64,000 bases of DNA from Shinella sp032095155 (GCF_049199905.1 NZ_JBLZPK010000022.1:1-64000), one strand, 5' to 3'; counted from the stretch's first letter, positions 53,244 to 62,646 are shown. The notes: generated by a model not told the origin, from the letters alone. Program-made: numbers and translations.

Positions 53244-53475
53244 GACTCTTGACCTGCCAGCTTGCACATATCGCGCGGACGGAACACTTCAATTCAGACC
53301 TTAATATGGAAAAACTGAATCGATGGTGAACGTAACGTCAACGCCGTGTGCAAAAACTTGTGATCGGGTTTCCCGCGTCGGCGAAAAATTATGTGCCGAC
53401 AGGCGGCTAACGGTGGTGTCGGCGAAACGTTCCCACTAGCATGCCCCGGCCTATCGCCCTTTGCCGGAGTTTTGG

Positions 53476-54330
53476 ATGACCTTCGCCCTGACCGCCGAAA
53501 CGCCAGACCAGTCCTTCCGTCTCGAGCTGACGCCGCACTCGGCGCTGGATGTCGGAAGCGCGATTTTTCACGGCGTCGACCTTTCGCCCGGATCGGCCGT
53601 TCCCTCGGATGGCGATCCACGCATCGACAGGGCGCTTCCCGGCTTCCTCTTCACCTGCGGGCCGGATCACATCCGCCACCCGGTGCCGATCGAAGGTGCC
53701 ATCGACGGTCGGCGCTACCCGTTGCACGGCTCGCTCTCCTCGCATCCGGCAAAAGATATCCTGATCGAGGAGGACGAGTGTGAGGTCATCTGCGAGGGGC
53801 GTGTCGCCGTTTCGCTGGCCCATGGCGGCACGGCGGAACTGGTGCGCCGCTGGCGTGCCGACCGGTGCACCGGCCATATCACGCTTGACGACACTGTCTT
53901 CAATAGCGGCGAGAAGGCCTGGCCGCCTTTTGCCATGTACCATATCAATTTCGGCACCGGCCTTTTTGATGAGAACACGCGGCTGACCGGCGCGATGCTG
54001 CCCGGCGGCAGCCTGCCGTGGCGCTTCGACGAGGGCGATATGAAGATATTCTGCGTGCCGGCGGCCGAAACGGCTGAACACGGCTGGGCGGAGATCGCTG
54101 TGGGGCCGATCGCAGCGATTGGCGGACGCAGCATGGTCATACGCTTCCGCACCGATACCTTGCCCTATCTCCAGGTCTGGCGGAACCAGTCGCCGGGCTG
54201 CGCCGTGCTCGGCATCGAGCCGGTGTCGCACCGGCTTGTTTCCCGTGAAGAGCTGATTGCCTCGGGTGAAGCAGAGGACTTTTCAAAAGGCGAGAGCGTC
54301 GATTATGGCCTTTCCCTAGAAATCCGCTAG
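53476..54330 (+). CDS. aldose 1-epimerase/DUF4432-like protein
   Basis: A 284-residue protein of the galactose-mutarotase-like superfamily. Resemblances to DUF4432 proteins are FLFTCGPDHIRHP, RRYPLHGSLSSHPAKDI, YHINFGTGLF and the final GIEPVSHRL. Histidines in PLHGSLSSH and YHINFG may form the active site. Likely substrates are sugars or sugar acids. The ATG at 53476 has GGAG 7 bp upstream. It stands alone. Confidence 0.75.
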   Translation: MTFALTAETPDQSFRLELTPHSALDVGSAIFHGVDLSPGSAVPSDGDPRIDRALPGFLFTCGPDHIRHPVPIEGAIDGRRYPLHGSLSSHPAKDILIEEDECEVICEGRVAVSLAHGGTAELVRRWRADRCTGHITLDDTVFNSGEKAWPPFAMYHINFGTGLFDENTRLTGAMLPGGSLPWRFDEGDMKIFCVPAAETAEHGWAEIAVGPIAAIGGRSMVIRFRTDTLPYLQVWRNQSPGCAVLGIEPVSHRLVSREELIASGEAEDFSKGESVDYGLSLEIR

Positions 54331-54400
54331 ATTTTGCATGATTGACGCCTTTATGGTGCGGGCTTAAACGGGAGCGCACCAATCGCGAAAGGATTTGTCC

Positions 54401-54739
54401 ATGGATATCCGTGAGATCAACGACGAATATTCCGTCTCCGGCCAGATCACCGTCGAGGACCTCGACGCGATCGCCGCCATGGGCTTCAAGTCCATCGTCT
54501 GCCATCGCCCCGATCACGAGGAAGCCGGCCAGCCGGAATTTTCAGCCGTTGCCGCCCGCGCACAGGAACTCGGTATCCAGACGGCCCATGTGCCCGTCGG
54601 CCCGATGGGCGTGACGGCGGAAGCCGTCAACGGCATGATGGACGCGCTCGACGACCTGCCGCGCCCGATGCTCGGCTATTGCCGTTCCGGCATGCGCTCG
54701 ACCAAGACCTACGAGCAGGCCCAGCACCTTCGCGGTTAA
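54401..54739 (+). CDS. DUF442/TIGR01244 phosphatase-like protein
   Basis: A 112-residue protein of the beta-lactamase-hydrolase-like group, with a tyrosine-phosphatase-type loop GYCRSGMRST (Cys-x5-Arg) near residue 90 and IVCHRPDHEEAGQP near residue 32. Such domains act with sulfide or persulfide enzymes or as phosphatases. I start it at the ATG at 54401, with AAAGGA 7 bp upstream. The gene is solitary here, unlike copies fused to or next to a metallo-beta-lactamase fold. Confidence 0.85.
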   Translation: MDIREINDEYSVSGQITVEDLDAIAAMGFKSIVCHRPDHEEAGQPEFSAVAARAQELGIQTAHVPVGPMGVTAEAVNGMMDALDDLPRPMLGYCRSGMRSTKTYEQAQHLRG

Positions 54740-54746
54740 AACTAAA

Positions 54747-54767
54747 AGGGGCGGTTTTCACCGCCCC
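54747..54767. terminator. shared terminator hairpin between convergent genes
   Basis: Stem GGGGCGG with CCGCCCC, loop TTTTCA. On the minus strand it is followed by TTTTAGTTTT, so it ends the TPP-enzyme transcript; on the plus strand the U-run is weak, but the position suits the DUF442 gene too. Confidence 0.8.
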
Positions 54768-54774
54768 TCAAAGA

Positions 54775-56424
54775 TCACTTCCCGCTGCGGATATCCGAAA
54801 GCGTGCGCGTTGGCGTGATCGCTTCGGGGTCGAGTTTCACCTCGATGATCGCCGGCTTGCCGCTGGCGCGGGCGCGCAGGAAGGCAGCGGCAAAATCGTC
54901 CGTCTTTTCCACCGTTTCGCCGTGGCCGCCATAGGCGACGGCAAGCGCTGCGAAATCGGGGTTGGTCAGGTCCGTGGCGCTGACGCGGCCGGGATATTCC
55001 CGCTCCTGATGCATGCGGATCGTGCCGTAGATGCCGTTGTTCACGACGACGGTAATGATCGGCAGATTGTAGCGTACGGCGGTCGCAAATTCCTGGCCGT
55101 GCATCATGAAGCAGCCATCGCCGGCAAAGCAGATGACCTCGCGCTCCGGGAAGAGCTGCTTGGCGGCCACGGCGGCCGGCAGGCCGTATCCCATCGACCC
55201 CGAGGTCGGCGCCGCCTGTGTGGCGAAACGGCGGAAGCGGTGGAAGCGGTGCACCCATGTCGCATAGTTGCCGGCGCCGTTTGCGAAGATCGTGTCGTCG
55301 GCGACATTCTCCTCGAGCCAGGCCATGATCGGACCCATCTGCACGTCGCCGGGGCCGGCCATGGGCGGTGTGGACCACTTCAGGAAGGACTCGTGCATGG
55401 CGGCGGTGCGGGCAGCCCAGCGCGGCGTGCTCTTCGGCGAGATGCCGTCAAGCGCTGCGACGAAATCCTCCGGGGCTGCGCAGATAGCGAGATCCGGACG
55501 GTAGACGCGGCCGAGTTCGGACGGGTCGGGATAGACATGCACCAGCTTCTGCGCAGGGTAGGGGACTTGCAGCATGCTATAAGTGGAGGACGGCATTTCG
55601 GAATAGCGGCCGCCGAGCAGCACGACGAGGTCCGCCTCGCGGATTTCCTTGCCTAGCGCCGGGTTGATGCCGATGCCGCTGTCGCCGGCATAGTTGGGGT
55701 GCTGGTGATCGAACAGCATCTGTCGGCGGAACGAACAGGAGACCGGCAGCGACCAGCGCTCGGCAAAGTCCGTGAAGGCCGTGACGCTCTCTTTCGACCA
55801 GCGCGTGCCCCCGAGGATGACGAGCGGGCGTTCGGCGGCTTCGAGCAGGTTCGTCAGTTCGGCGATCTGCTTGCGGCCGGGATGGGCCTCGACCGGCATA
55901 TAGGCCTGCGGCTCGACCGTCTCGACCTCGTCCGTCAGCATGTCCTCCGGCAAAGCCAGCACGACCGGGCCGGGACGGCCCGAAGTGGCGACGGCGAAGG
56001 CGCGGGTCACGAATTCCGGAATGCGGCGGGCATCATCGATCTCGGCCACCCATTTTGCGACCTCGGTGAAGGCGCGGCGGTATTCCACTTCCTGGAAAGC
56101 CTCGCGCTCGCGCGCATCGCGCTGCACCTGGCCGATGAACAGGATCATCGGAATGGAATCCTGCCTCGCGATATGCAGGCCGGCCGAGGCATTGGTGGCG
56201 CCCGGACCGCGCGTGACCATGCAGATGCCGGGCTCGCCCGTCAGGCGCCCCCAGCAATCGGCCATCATCGCAGCACCACCTTCCTGGCGGCAGACGAGCA
56301 CGTCCACATCCGTGTCATGCAGCGCATCGAGCACTGCGAGATAGCTTTCGCCCGGCACGCAGGCGACGCGCTTGACGCCATTGGCAACGAGGGCGTCGAC
56401 GATCAACTGGCCACCGGTCTTCAT
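54775..56424 (-). CDS. thiamine-diphosphate enzyme of the acetolactate synthase family
   Basis: A 549-residue ThDP-dependent enzyme: catalytic Glu in VCRQEGGAAMMAD, central domain with LVILGGTRWSK, and the TPP-binding motif GDGCFMMHGQEFATAVRYNLPIITVVVNN. It lacks features of real acetolactate synthase (no small subunit gene nearby) and its TPP motif is unlike oxalyl-CoA decarboxylase. It is coupled by an ATGA overlap to a CaiB-type CoA transferase, so a decarboxylation or carboligation of an acid from that reaction is likely. The substrate is unknown. Confidence 0.82.
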   Translation of the reverse strand: MKTGGQLIVDALVANGVKRVACVPGESYLAVLDALHDTDVDVLVCRQEGGAAMMADCWGRLTGEPGICMVTRGPGATNASAGLHIARQDSIPMILFIGQVQRDAREREAFQEVEYRRAFTEVAKWVAEIDDARRIPEFVTRAFAVATSGRPGPVVLALPEDMLTDEVETVEPQAYMPVEAHPGRKQIAELTNLLEAAERPLVILGGTRWSKESVTAFTDFAERWSLPVSCSFRRQMLFDHQHPNYAGDSGIGINPALGKEIREADLVVLLGGRYSEMPSSTYSMLQVPYPAQKLVHVYPDPSELGRVYRPDLAICAAPEDFVAALDGISPKSTPRWAARTAAMHESFLKWSTPPMAGPGDVQMGPIMAWLEENVADDTIFANGAGNYATWVHRFHRFRRFATQAAPTSGSMGYGLPAAVAAKQLFPEREVICFAGDGCFMMHGQEFATAVRYNLPIITVVVNNGIYGTIRMHQEREYPGRVSATDLTNPDFAALAVAYGGHGETVEKTDDFAAAFLRARASGKPAIIEVKLDPEAITPTRTLSDIRSGK

Positions 56425-57617
56425 GCGCTTTTCTTTCCTGCTTCAAGCGTTGCGAGTTCTGCCATCACGGCATCGGTATGTTCGCCGAGCCGCGGGCTGG
56501 GGCGATCGTAGACGAGCGGCGTGCCGGAGAAAACGATCGGTGTGCGTACGCCGGGAATAAGATTGCCGTCGGCATCGGGCAGGTCGACGCGCAGGCCGCG
56601 CGCTATAACCTGCGGGTCGTCGAAGGTCTCGGCAATCGAGTTGATCGGCCCGGCCGGCACGCCCTCGCGTTCGCAGGCATCGAGCAGTTCGGCCTTGCTG
56701 AGCGCGGCCGTCGCTTCCGTAACGAGGCGGCGTACCTCGACCCGGTTGGCAACACGGGCGCGGTTGGTGGCGAAGCGCTCGTCTTCCGGTACGCCTGTGA
56801 GCTTCAGGATGCCGCAGAGCTTACGGAACTGCCCATCATTGCCGACGGCGAGGATGATGTGGCCGTCAGAGGCCGGCACCACCTCGTAGGGCGAGATGTT
56901 CGGATGCGCATTGCCGAGCCGCGCCGGCGCGTTGCCGGAGGCGAGGAAATTCATGTTCTGGTTTGCCATGACGGCGGACTGCACATCGAGCAGCGCCATA
57001 TCGACATGCTGGCCCTGGCCGGTCTTCATGACGTGGATGAGCGCGGCCTGGATCGCGGTGACGGCATAGATGCCGGTGAAGATATCGGCAATGGCGACGC
57101 CCGCCTTCATCGGTTCGCCATCCGGCGCACCCGTCACCGACATGAAGCCGGACATGCCCTGCACGATGTAATCGTAGCCGGCGCGAGCGGCATAGGGACC
57201 ATCCTGGCCAAAGCCGGTGACCGAGCAATAGATGAGCTTCGGGTGCTTCTTCGCTAGGCTCTGGTAGTCCAGCCCGTATTTGCTGAGGCCGCCGACCTTG
57301 AAATTCTCGATGACGATATCGGCGGTCGCGATGAGACGGTGAACCGTCTCGCGGCCTTCCTCGGTCTTCAGGTCGACGCTGATCGAGCGTTTGCCGCGGT
57401 TGGTGGAGTGGTAATAGGCGGCCGAAAGGTTCTCGCCGTCCTTGCCCATCACGAAGGGCGGACCCCAGGCACGCGTATCATCACCGCCGTCGGGGTTTTC
57501 GATCTTGATGACATCGGCGCCGAGATCGGCCAGCATCTGTCCGGCCCAGGGGCCTGCCAGAACCCGCGCCAGCTCGATGACCCTGATGCCCGACAGCGGC
57601 AGGTTCGACTTCTCCAT
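56421..57617 (-). CDS. CaiB/BaiF family CoA transferase
   Basis: A 398-residue class III CoA transferase: VIELARVLAGPWAGQMLADLGADVIKIE N-terminus, RSISVDLKTEEG, the nucleophile Asp in VDMALLDVQSAVMANQ and a C-terminal LGEHTDAV. AGGAGGAG precedes the ATG at 57617. Paired with a TPP enzyme it recalls the formyl-CoA transferase/oxalyl-CoA decarboxylase pair, but the partner's motifs do not fit that. It may also act on carnitine-related compounds, but it is 40 kb from that operon. Confidence 0.88.
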   Translation of the reverse strand: MEKSNLPLSGIRVIELARVLAGPWAGQMLADLGADVIKIENPDGGDDTRAWGPPFVMGKDGENLSAAYYHSTNRGKRSISVDLKTEEGRETVHRLIATADIVIENFKVGGLSKYGLDYQSLAKKHPKLIYCSVTGFGQDGPYAARAGYDYIVQGMSGFMSVTGAPDGEPMKAGVAIADIFTGIYAVTAIQAALIHVMKTGQGQHVDMALLDVQSAVMANQNMNFLASGNAPARLGNAHPNISPYEVVPASDGHIILAVGNDGQFRKLCGILKLTGVPEDERFATNRARVANRVEVRRLVTEATAALSKAELLDACEREGVPAGPINSIAETFDDPQVIARGLRVDLPDADGNLIPGVRTPIVFSGTPLVYDRPSPRLGEHTDAVMAELATLEAGKKSA

Positions 57618-57690
57618 CGTGTACTCCTCCTGGGTGGCCAGCGCAGACGGCCGGCCGTCGGGCTTTCCGCCCGTTTTCCCTTGGATAACA

Positions 57691-57716
57691 AAAAGCCGGC
57701 AGGCACGAAAGCCGGA
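57691..57716 (-). terminator. terminator of the DMT transporter transcript
   Basis: On the minus strand a CCGGC/GCCGG stem is followed by TTTTT, about 70 bp past the transporter stop codon at 57785 and before the CoA transferase start at 57617. The stem is short. Confidence 0.55.
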
Positions 57717-57784
57717 GGCCAGGGAGAGATCATGACGCCTCAGACTGACTTGATGCCTGCTTAGGCGGCGCCAGCTGGCCTTTG

Positions 57785-58729
57785 TCAGATGGGAGCCGAG
57801 ACAGGTGCCGCCGCCCCTATCTTGTTGAGCTGCCGCTCACGCCAGATAACGTAGAGGCCCGACGCGATGATGATGCCGATCCCGAGCCATTTCAGCGCGT
57901 CCGGCAGGTCGCCGAACACAAACCAGCCGAGGATCGTCGCCGAGACGATCTCAAGATATTGCAGCGGCGCGAGCGTGGAGGCTGGGGCCGAGCGATATGC
58001 ATAGACGCCGAGCACGCCGGCAATGGTGGCCGCGACGGCCGCGCCCGCGATATAGAGCGTGTGCTGCATGTCCGGCATGACCGGCGTCAGGAAGGCAATG
58101 CCGGCGCGGCTGCCGAAGAAAAGCAGCAGGCCGGCAAACAGCGCGCCCCAGAGGCCGGCATAGAACTGCATGGACCACGGGTCCTCCTTTTGCGCGACAA
58201 GGCGCGTCAGGAGGAAGAAAAGCGCAAGCGAAAACGCCGCGACGACCGGCAGCAGCGCGATCCATCCCACCTCCTGCAGGCTGGGCTGGATGACCAGCAG
58301 CGAACCGAAGAAACCGACGCCGCAGGCCGTGTAGCGCCGCCAGCCGATGGTCTCCTTGAGGAAGAGCGCACCCAGAATGGTGAGGATGATCGGCTCGACG
58401 AAGAAGATCGCGATGGCATCGGCCACCTCCATCACGGCCAGCGGCGTGACGAAGCTGATCATGGTGATCGCCATCAGCAGGCCGCGGGCGGCATGCAGAC
58501 CCATCTTGCGCCACGTTACGGCAAGCAGCGTGCCGCGATAAAGACAGATCGGCCCGAGCACCGTCATCTGGAACAGCAAGCGCACGAAGGTGATCTCGGT
58601 TGCCGGAACGGCCGTCACCGCAAGCTTGGCGAAAATATCGATGATCGGCGAGATGAGCACCGAGAGCACCATGAGGAGGAGCCCGAAGCCGATCTCCTGG
58701 CGCGGCGGCGTGGTGGCAGATGAGGTCAT
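57785..58729 (-). CDS. DMT family (EamA) transporter
   Basis: A 314-residue membrane protein with ten predicted helices in two EamA repeats (FGLLLMVLSVLISPIIDIFAKLAV; EPIILTILGALFLKETIGW; LQYLEIVSATILGWFVFGDLP). Members export amino acids, metabolites or drugs. I start it at the ATG at 58729, which overlaps the hydrolase stop (ATGA), so the two genes form one operon. Substrate unknown. Confidence 0.88.
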   Translation of the reverse strand: MTSSATTPPRQEIGFGLLLMVLSVLISPIIDIFAKLAVTAVPATEITFVRLLFQMTVLGPICLYRGTLLAVTWRKMGLHAARGLLMAITMISFVTPLAVMEVADAIAIFFVEPIILTILGALFLKETIGWRRYTACGVGFFGSLLVIQPSLQEVGWIALLPVVAAFSLALFFLLTRLVAQKEDPWSMQFYAGLWGALFAGLLLFFGSRAGIAFLTPVMPDMQHTLYIAGAAVAATIAGVLGVYAYRSAPASTLAPLQYLEIVSATILGWFVFGDLPDALKWLGIGIIIASGLYVIWRERQLNKIGAAAPVSAPI

Positions 58730-59685
58730 ATGTGTTCCGCAACCCGTCGCTTTTCGGCGATGACCCGCCGGCACCAGCCGGCAAAGGCTTCGATGGCGGG
58801 GTCGCGCAGGACAGGGCTTTCATTCAGCGTTTCGTGGCGCATTCCGCGATAGACCGTTGTCGTGACGTCCTCAAGCCGTGATTTTTTCAGTCGCTCGGCA
58901 AAGGCCACCGTCGCCTTGCCGAAATCTGTTGCGGGATCCTCGTCGCCGCCGACAAGATTGACCGGCAGGTTTTTCGGGAGCTTCGAAATTCCCTCTGCAG
59001 AGGCGTCGGCGAAGGTGACGGCGAAGATGTCGATCCACATGGAGACATTGATATCGAAGCCGCAGAGCGGATCGGCGATATAGGCATCGACTTCAGCGGC
59101 ATTATGCGACAGCCAGTCGAAGGCGGTACGGTGTCCGGCAATCGCCTTGCCCCAGGCGGCGAAGGTGAGGCGCGGCAGGATGCCGCTCGGCACGTCGGAT
59201 CCCTTCAGCATGCGTTCGGCGGCGAGAACCACCTGCGCGATGCGCCCGGCAAAACCGGGCTCGAGATTGGAATTCCAGACGGCCAGCGCATCGATATCTG
59301 CCGGGTGGGTCTCGGCGAAGGCCAGCGCCATGAGCCCGCCCATCGAATGGCCGAACAGCACGACCGGCAGGCCGGCATGGCGGGAAACCGCATGGTCGCG
59401 CACCGCCCGCATGTCCGCGATCACCCGCGAAATGCCGTTGCGCGGCGCAAACTGGCCCTGCGGCGCGTCCAGTGCGGTGGTGAAACCGTGGCCGCGGTGA
59501 TCATGGGCATAGACATGCAGCCCTTCGCCCGCCATGCGCGCGGCAAAGGCGGCGTAGCGCGCACTGTGTTCGGCAAGGCCATGGCTCAGAAGCAGGATGC
59601 CGCGCGCCTCGCCACGCGCCGCCTCGTGGCGCAGCGCAAGCGTCGCGCCGGTTGCGCTCTTGAGCGTTTCAGCCTCTGAAAACAC
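58726..59685 (-). CDS. alpha/beta hydrolase (monoacylglycerol lipase-like)
   Basis: A 319-residue hydrolase of the lysophospholipase/monoglyceride lipase type: ILLLSHGLAEHSARY, HDHRGHGFT, nucleophile GHSMGG, and a C-terminal YRGMRHETLNE with the catalytic His. The start is GTG at 59685 with GGAGG 6 bp upstream. It is the first gene of the pair with the DMT transporter. Lipid or ester substrate is a family-level inference. Confidence 0.87.
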   Translation of the reverse strand: MFSEAETLKSATGATLALRHEAARGEARGILLLSHGLAEHSARYAAFAARMAGEGLHVYAHDHRGHGFTTALDAPQGQFAPRNGISRVIADMRAVRDHAVSRHAGLPVVLFGHSMGGLMALAFAETHPADIDALAVWNSNLEPGFAGRIAQVVLAAERMLKGSDVPSGILPRLTFAAWGKAIAGHRTAFDWLSHNAAEVDAYIADPLCGFDINVSMWIDIFAVTFADASAEGISKLPKNLPVNLVGGDEDPATDFGKATVAFAERLKKSRLEDVTTTVYRGMRHETLNESPVLRDPAIEAFAGWCRRVIAEKRRVAEHI

Positions 59686-59857
59686 AGTCCGTCCTCCATT
59701 TCCTAGAGGTCAACGCGATTTGCCATGCAAAGACAATGGGATGCCGCGTGTATTTTTGCTTCGGCTCCCGCATTTCGCGATCTATCCGATTCATGGTTGC
59801 ATTTCCTTGATTTTTGGTTGTATATGATCTTGTTTTGTTCTCATTCGGGAGCCGGTC

Positions 59858-60613
59858 ATGAAGACGAATGCTGCCTTGCCGTTCAAAGCCGTCTTTTCTT
59901 TTTTTGTCCTGTGTCTTGCCTGCCTTGGTCTCCCGCATCCGGTCGCCGCACAGTCCGCGCCGGAAAAGGTCGTGGTGCGGGAAGTCCTTTCCGTCAGCTG
60001 GCAGCGCGGTTATTGCGCGGCGCGGTCGAAAAGCCGGGGCTGCGCCGATTTTGCGGCGACGTCGCCGGCGGCCAAGCAGTTTTCGCTGCTGGGCCGCTTC
60101 CAGGTGCGGAAAAGCTATTGCGGCATCGATGCCGCGCTCCAGCAGAAGGCGCGCAAGGGCAAATGGACGGACCTGCCGGAAATCGTGCTGGCGTCGGCCA
60201 CGAAGGACCGACTGCTTGCCGCCATGCCTGCCGCGAAGCTCGGCCTTGACCGGCAGCAATGGCTGAGAAGCGGCAGCTGCGTCGCCGCCTCGGCCGAGGT
60301 TTATTATAGCCGCTCGCTGGACCTGCTCGACCAGTTGAACACCTCTCCGGTGCCCGCCCTTTTCAGCGGCAAAGCCGGAGCGACGGTGACGCTTGCGGAG
60401 GTCCGCGCCGCCTTCGATAAGGCTTTCGGTCCCGGTACCGGGGAGCGCGTTCGGCTCAGTTGCCGCAAGGGTGCGGATGGCAAGCCCATCGTTATCGGCC
60501 TCACCATCGGGCTTGCGGCGGGTGAGGGCACGCTGGAAACCTTGATCGAGGGCTCATTACCCACCAAGTCGCGCTGCACCGAGGGCGCGACGGGTATGGC
60601 GCAGGCGGGTTAG
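59858..60613 (+). CDS. RNase T2-fold exported protein lacking catalytic histidines
   Basis: A 251-residue protein with a signal peptide (FKAVFSFFVLCLACLGLPHPVAAQ). The mature part follows the RNase T2 plan: VLSVSWQRGYCAA, the CAS I segment FSLLGRFQ (75-82) and the CAS II segment WLRSGSC (135-141), with the usual cysteines. In active enzymes these read WxxHGLWP and WxKHGxC. Here Leu78 and Ser138 take the places of the two catalytic histidines, so ribonuclease activity should be lost. It may have a binding or inhibitor role. Gene is monocistronic. Confidence 0.72.
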   Translation: MKTNAALPFKAVFSFFVLCLACLGLPHPVAAQSAPEKVVVREVLSVSWQRGYCAARSKSRGCADFAATSPAAKQFSLLGRFQVRKSYCGIDAALQQKARKGKWTDLPEIVLASATKDRLLAAMPAAKLGLDRQQWLRSGSCVAASAEVYYSRSLDLLDQLNTSPVPALFSGKAGATVTLAEVRAAFDKAFGPGTGERVRLSCRKGADGKPIVIGLTIGLAAGEGTLETLIEGSLPTKSRCTEGATGMAQAG

Positions 60614-60811
60614 GGGCGTGAGGCCGTGGCGGACGGCGGGCCTCTGCCGGTCGGCTGTGTCGAGGATATTGTTCCCGTGGAGGGTCGCGCACGGTCCGTC
60701 ACCGGGATGATGGATTGCCATTCGCCTGTGCGCCGCGGCTTTCGCAGATTGCCGCGGGCGGAGAATTACCCTACATAGCGGGCAAATTTGTCCGATCCGG
60801 AGCACGTTCGC

Positions 60812-62461
60812 ATGGCACGCCAGTTCATCTATCATATGTCGGGGCTCAACAAGGCCTACGGCGCCAAGAAAATCCTCGAGAACGTCAACCTGTCGTTCTA
60901 TCCCGATGCCAAGATCGGTATCCTCGGCCCGAACGGTGCGGGTAAGTCGACGGTGCTGCGCATCATCGCCGGCCAGGACAAGGAATATACCGGTGAAGCC
61001 TGGCTCGCCGAAGGTGCGACGGTCGGCTATCTGGAACAGGAGCCGAAGCTCGATCCGGCCAAGACCGCCTTCGAGAACGTCATGGAAGGCGTGGCCGACA
61101 AGCAGGCCGTGCTCGACCGCTACAACGAACTGATGATGAACTATTCCGACGAGACGGCGGACGAGGGCGCCAAGCTCCAGGACATCATCGACAGCCAGAA
61201 CCTCTGGGATCTGGAACAGCAGGTCGAGATGGCGATGGAAGCCCTGCGCTGCCCGCCGAAGGACGCCGACGTCACGCTGCTGTCGGGTGGTGAGCGCCGC
61301 CGTATCGCGCTCTGCCGCCTGCTGCTGTCGCAGCCGGACCTGCTGCTGCTCGACGAACCGACCAACCATCTCGACGCCGAGACCATCGCCTGGCTGGAAA
61401 AGCACCTGCGCGATTATCCGGGTGCCGTGATGATGATCACACACGACCGCTACTTCCTCGACAACGTGACGGGCTGGATTCTCGAGCTCGACCGTGGCCG
61501 CGGCATTCCCTATGAAGGCAACTACTCCGCCTATCTGCGGGCCAAGGCCAAGCGCATGCAGCAGGAAAATCGCGAAGAAGCCGGCCGCCAGAAGGCGCTG
61601 TCGCGCGAACAGGAATGGATCGCCTCCAGCCCGAAGGCCCGGCAGGCCAAGTCCAAGGCCCGTATCAAGGCCTACGAACAGCTGGTCGATGCGGCCGAGA
61701 ACATCCGGCCCGGCGATGCGCAGATCATCATCCCGGTTTCCGAGCGTCTCGGCAACGTGGTCATCGAACTGGAAGGTATCAAGAAGGGCTTTGACGGCCG
61801 CACGCTGATCAACGACCTGTCGATCAAGCTGCCGCCGGGCGGCATCGTCGGCATCATCGGCCCGAACGGCGCCGGCAAATCGACGCTGTTCAAGATGATC
61901 ACCGGTCAGGATAAGCCGGACGCCGGTTCGATCCGCATCGGCGATACCGTGCATCTCGGTTATGTCGACCAGAGCCGCGATGCGCTCGACGGCAACAAGA
62001 CGGTCTGGGAGGAAATCTCCGGCGGTGCCGAAATCATCAAGCTCGGCAAGTTCGACATGAACTCGCGCGCCTATTGCGGCGCCTTCAACTTCAAGGGCGG
62101 CGACCAGCAGCAGAAGGTCGGCAACCTGTCGGGTGGCCAGCGCAACCGCGTGCACCTCGCCAAGATGCTGAAGGCCGGCGGCAACGTTCTGCTGCTCGAC
62201 GAACCGACCAACGACCTCGATACGGAAACGCTGGGTGCGCTGGAAAGCGCGCTGGAAAGCTTCGCCGGCTGCGCGATCATCATCAGCCACGATCGCATGT
62301 TCCTCGACCGTCTCGCGACGCATATCCTGGCCTTCGAAGGCGACGGCCATGTCGAATGGTTCGAAGGCAACTTCGAGGACTACGAAGAGGACAAGGTCCG
62401 CCGTCTCGGCCCCGATGCCCTCAACCCCGGTAGCCAGTCCTACAAGCGCCTGACGCGCTGA
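60812..62461 (+). CDS. ettA: energy-dependent translational throttle protein EttA
   Basis: A 549-residue ABC-F protein with two ATPase domains (GPNGAGKST twice; LSGGERRR and LSGGQRNR signatures; LLLDEPTNHLDAET and LLLDEPTNDLDTET). Between them lies the ABC-F linker with basic residues (KAKRMQQENREEAGRQKAL). It binds the ribosomal E site and gates the first elongation step according to ATP/ADP. Length and motifs match EttA across proteobacteria. I start at the ATG at 60812 (MARQFIYHMSGLNKAYG), the family N-terminus. Confidence 0.93.
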   Translation: MARQFIYHMSGLNKAYGAKKILENVNLSFYPDAKIGILGPNGAGKSTVLRIIAGQDKEYTGEAWLAEGATVGYLEQEPKLDPAKTAFENVMEGVADKQAVLDRYNELMMNYSDETADEGAKLQDIIDSQNLWDLEQQVEMAMEALRCPPKDADVTLLSGGERRRIALCRLLLSQPDLLLLDEPTNHLDAETIAWLEKHLRDYPGAVMMITHDRYFLDNVTGWILELDRGRGIPYEGNYSAYLRAKAKRMQQENREEAGRQKALSREQEWIASSPKARQAKSKARIKAYEQLVDAAENIRPGDAQIIIPVSERLGNVVIELEGIKKGFDGRTLINDLSIKLPPGGIVGIIGPNGAGKSTLFKMITGQDKPDAGSIRIGDTVHLGYVDQSRDALDGNKTVWEEISGGAEIIKLGKFDMNSRAYCGAFNFKGGDQQQKVGNLSGGQRNRVHLAKMLKAGGNVLLLDEPTNDLDTETLGALESALESFAGCAIIISHDRMFLDRLATHILAFEGDGHVEWFEGNFEDYEEDKVRRLGPDALNPGSQSYKRLTR

Positions 62462-62521
62462 TCGCTCAGCGGCGTGAAGTTCAGCCGCCACCAAAACGGG
62501 CGCGTTTGTTCGCTCTTCCTG

Positions 62522-62548
62522 AAAAACCCCGGCTTGCCGGGGTTTTTC
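62522..62548 (+). terminator. rho-independent terminator after ettA
   Basis: AAAAACCCCGGC, loop TT, GCCGGGGTTTTT: a perfect stem with U-run, about 60 bp past the ettA stop. Confidence 0.93.
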
Positions 62549-62610
62549 TTTGGGCCTGTTGATGGAAAGATCGGCGACACGGATTTTGCCTTGCGCAACG
62601 CGGCTTAATC

Positions 62611-62630
62611 ACATAAACATATCTTTATGT
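62611..62630. promoter_or_regulatory. ArsR-type operator, perfect inverted repeat
   Basis: ACATAAA-CATATC-TTTATGT is a perfect 7-bp inverted repeat with a 6-bp spacer, 16 bp before the start of the ArsR-methyltransferase gene. ArsR-family repressors bind AT-rich repeats of this form over their own promoters, so autoregulation of this gene and of metF behind it is likely. Confidence 0.65.
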
Positions 62631-62646
62631 CTTGATTGGAAAGATC

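Noticed and set aside
54775..57617. Oxalate degradation pair (formyl-CoA transferase and oxalyl-CoA decarboxylase)
   Set aside because: The gene order fits, but the TPP-binding motif and overall character of the decarboxylase partner are of acetolactate-synthase type.
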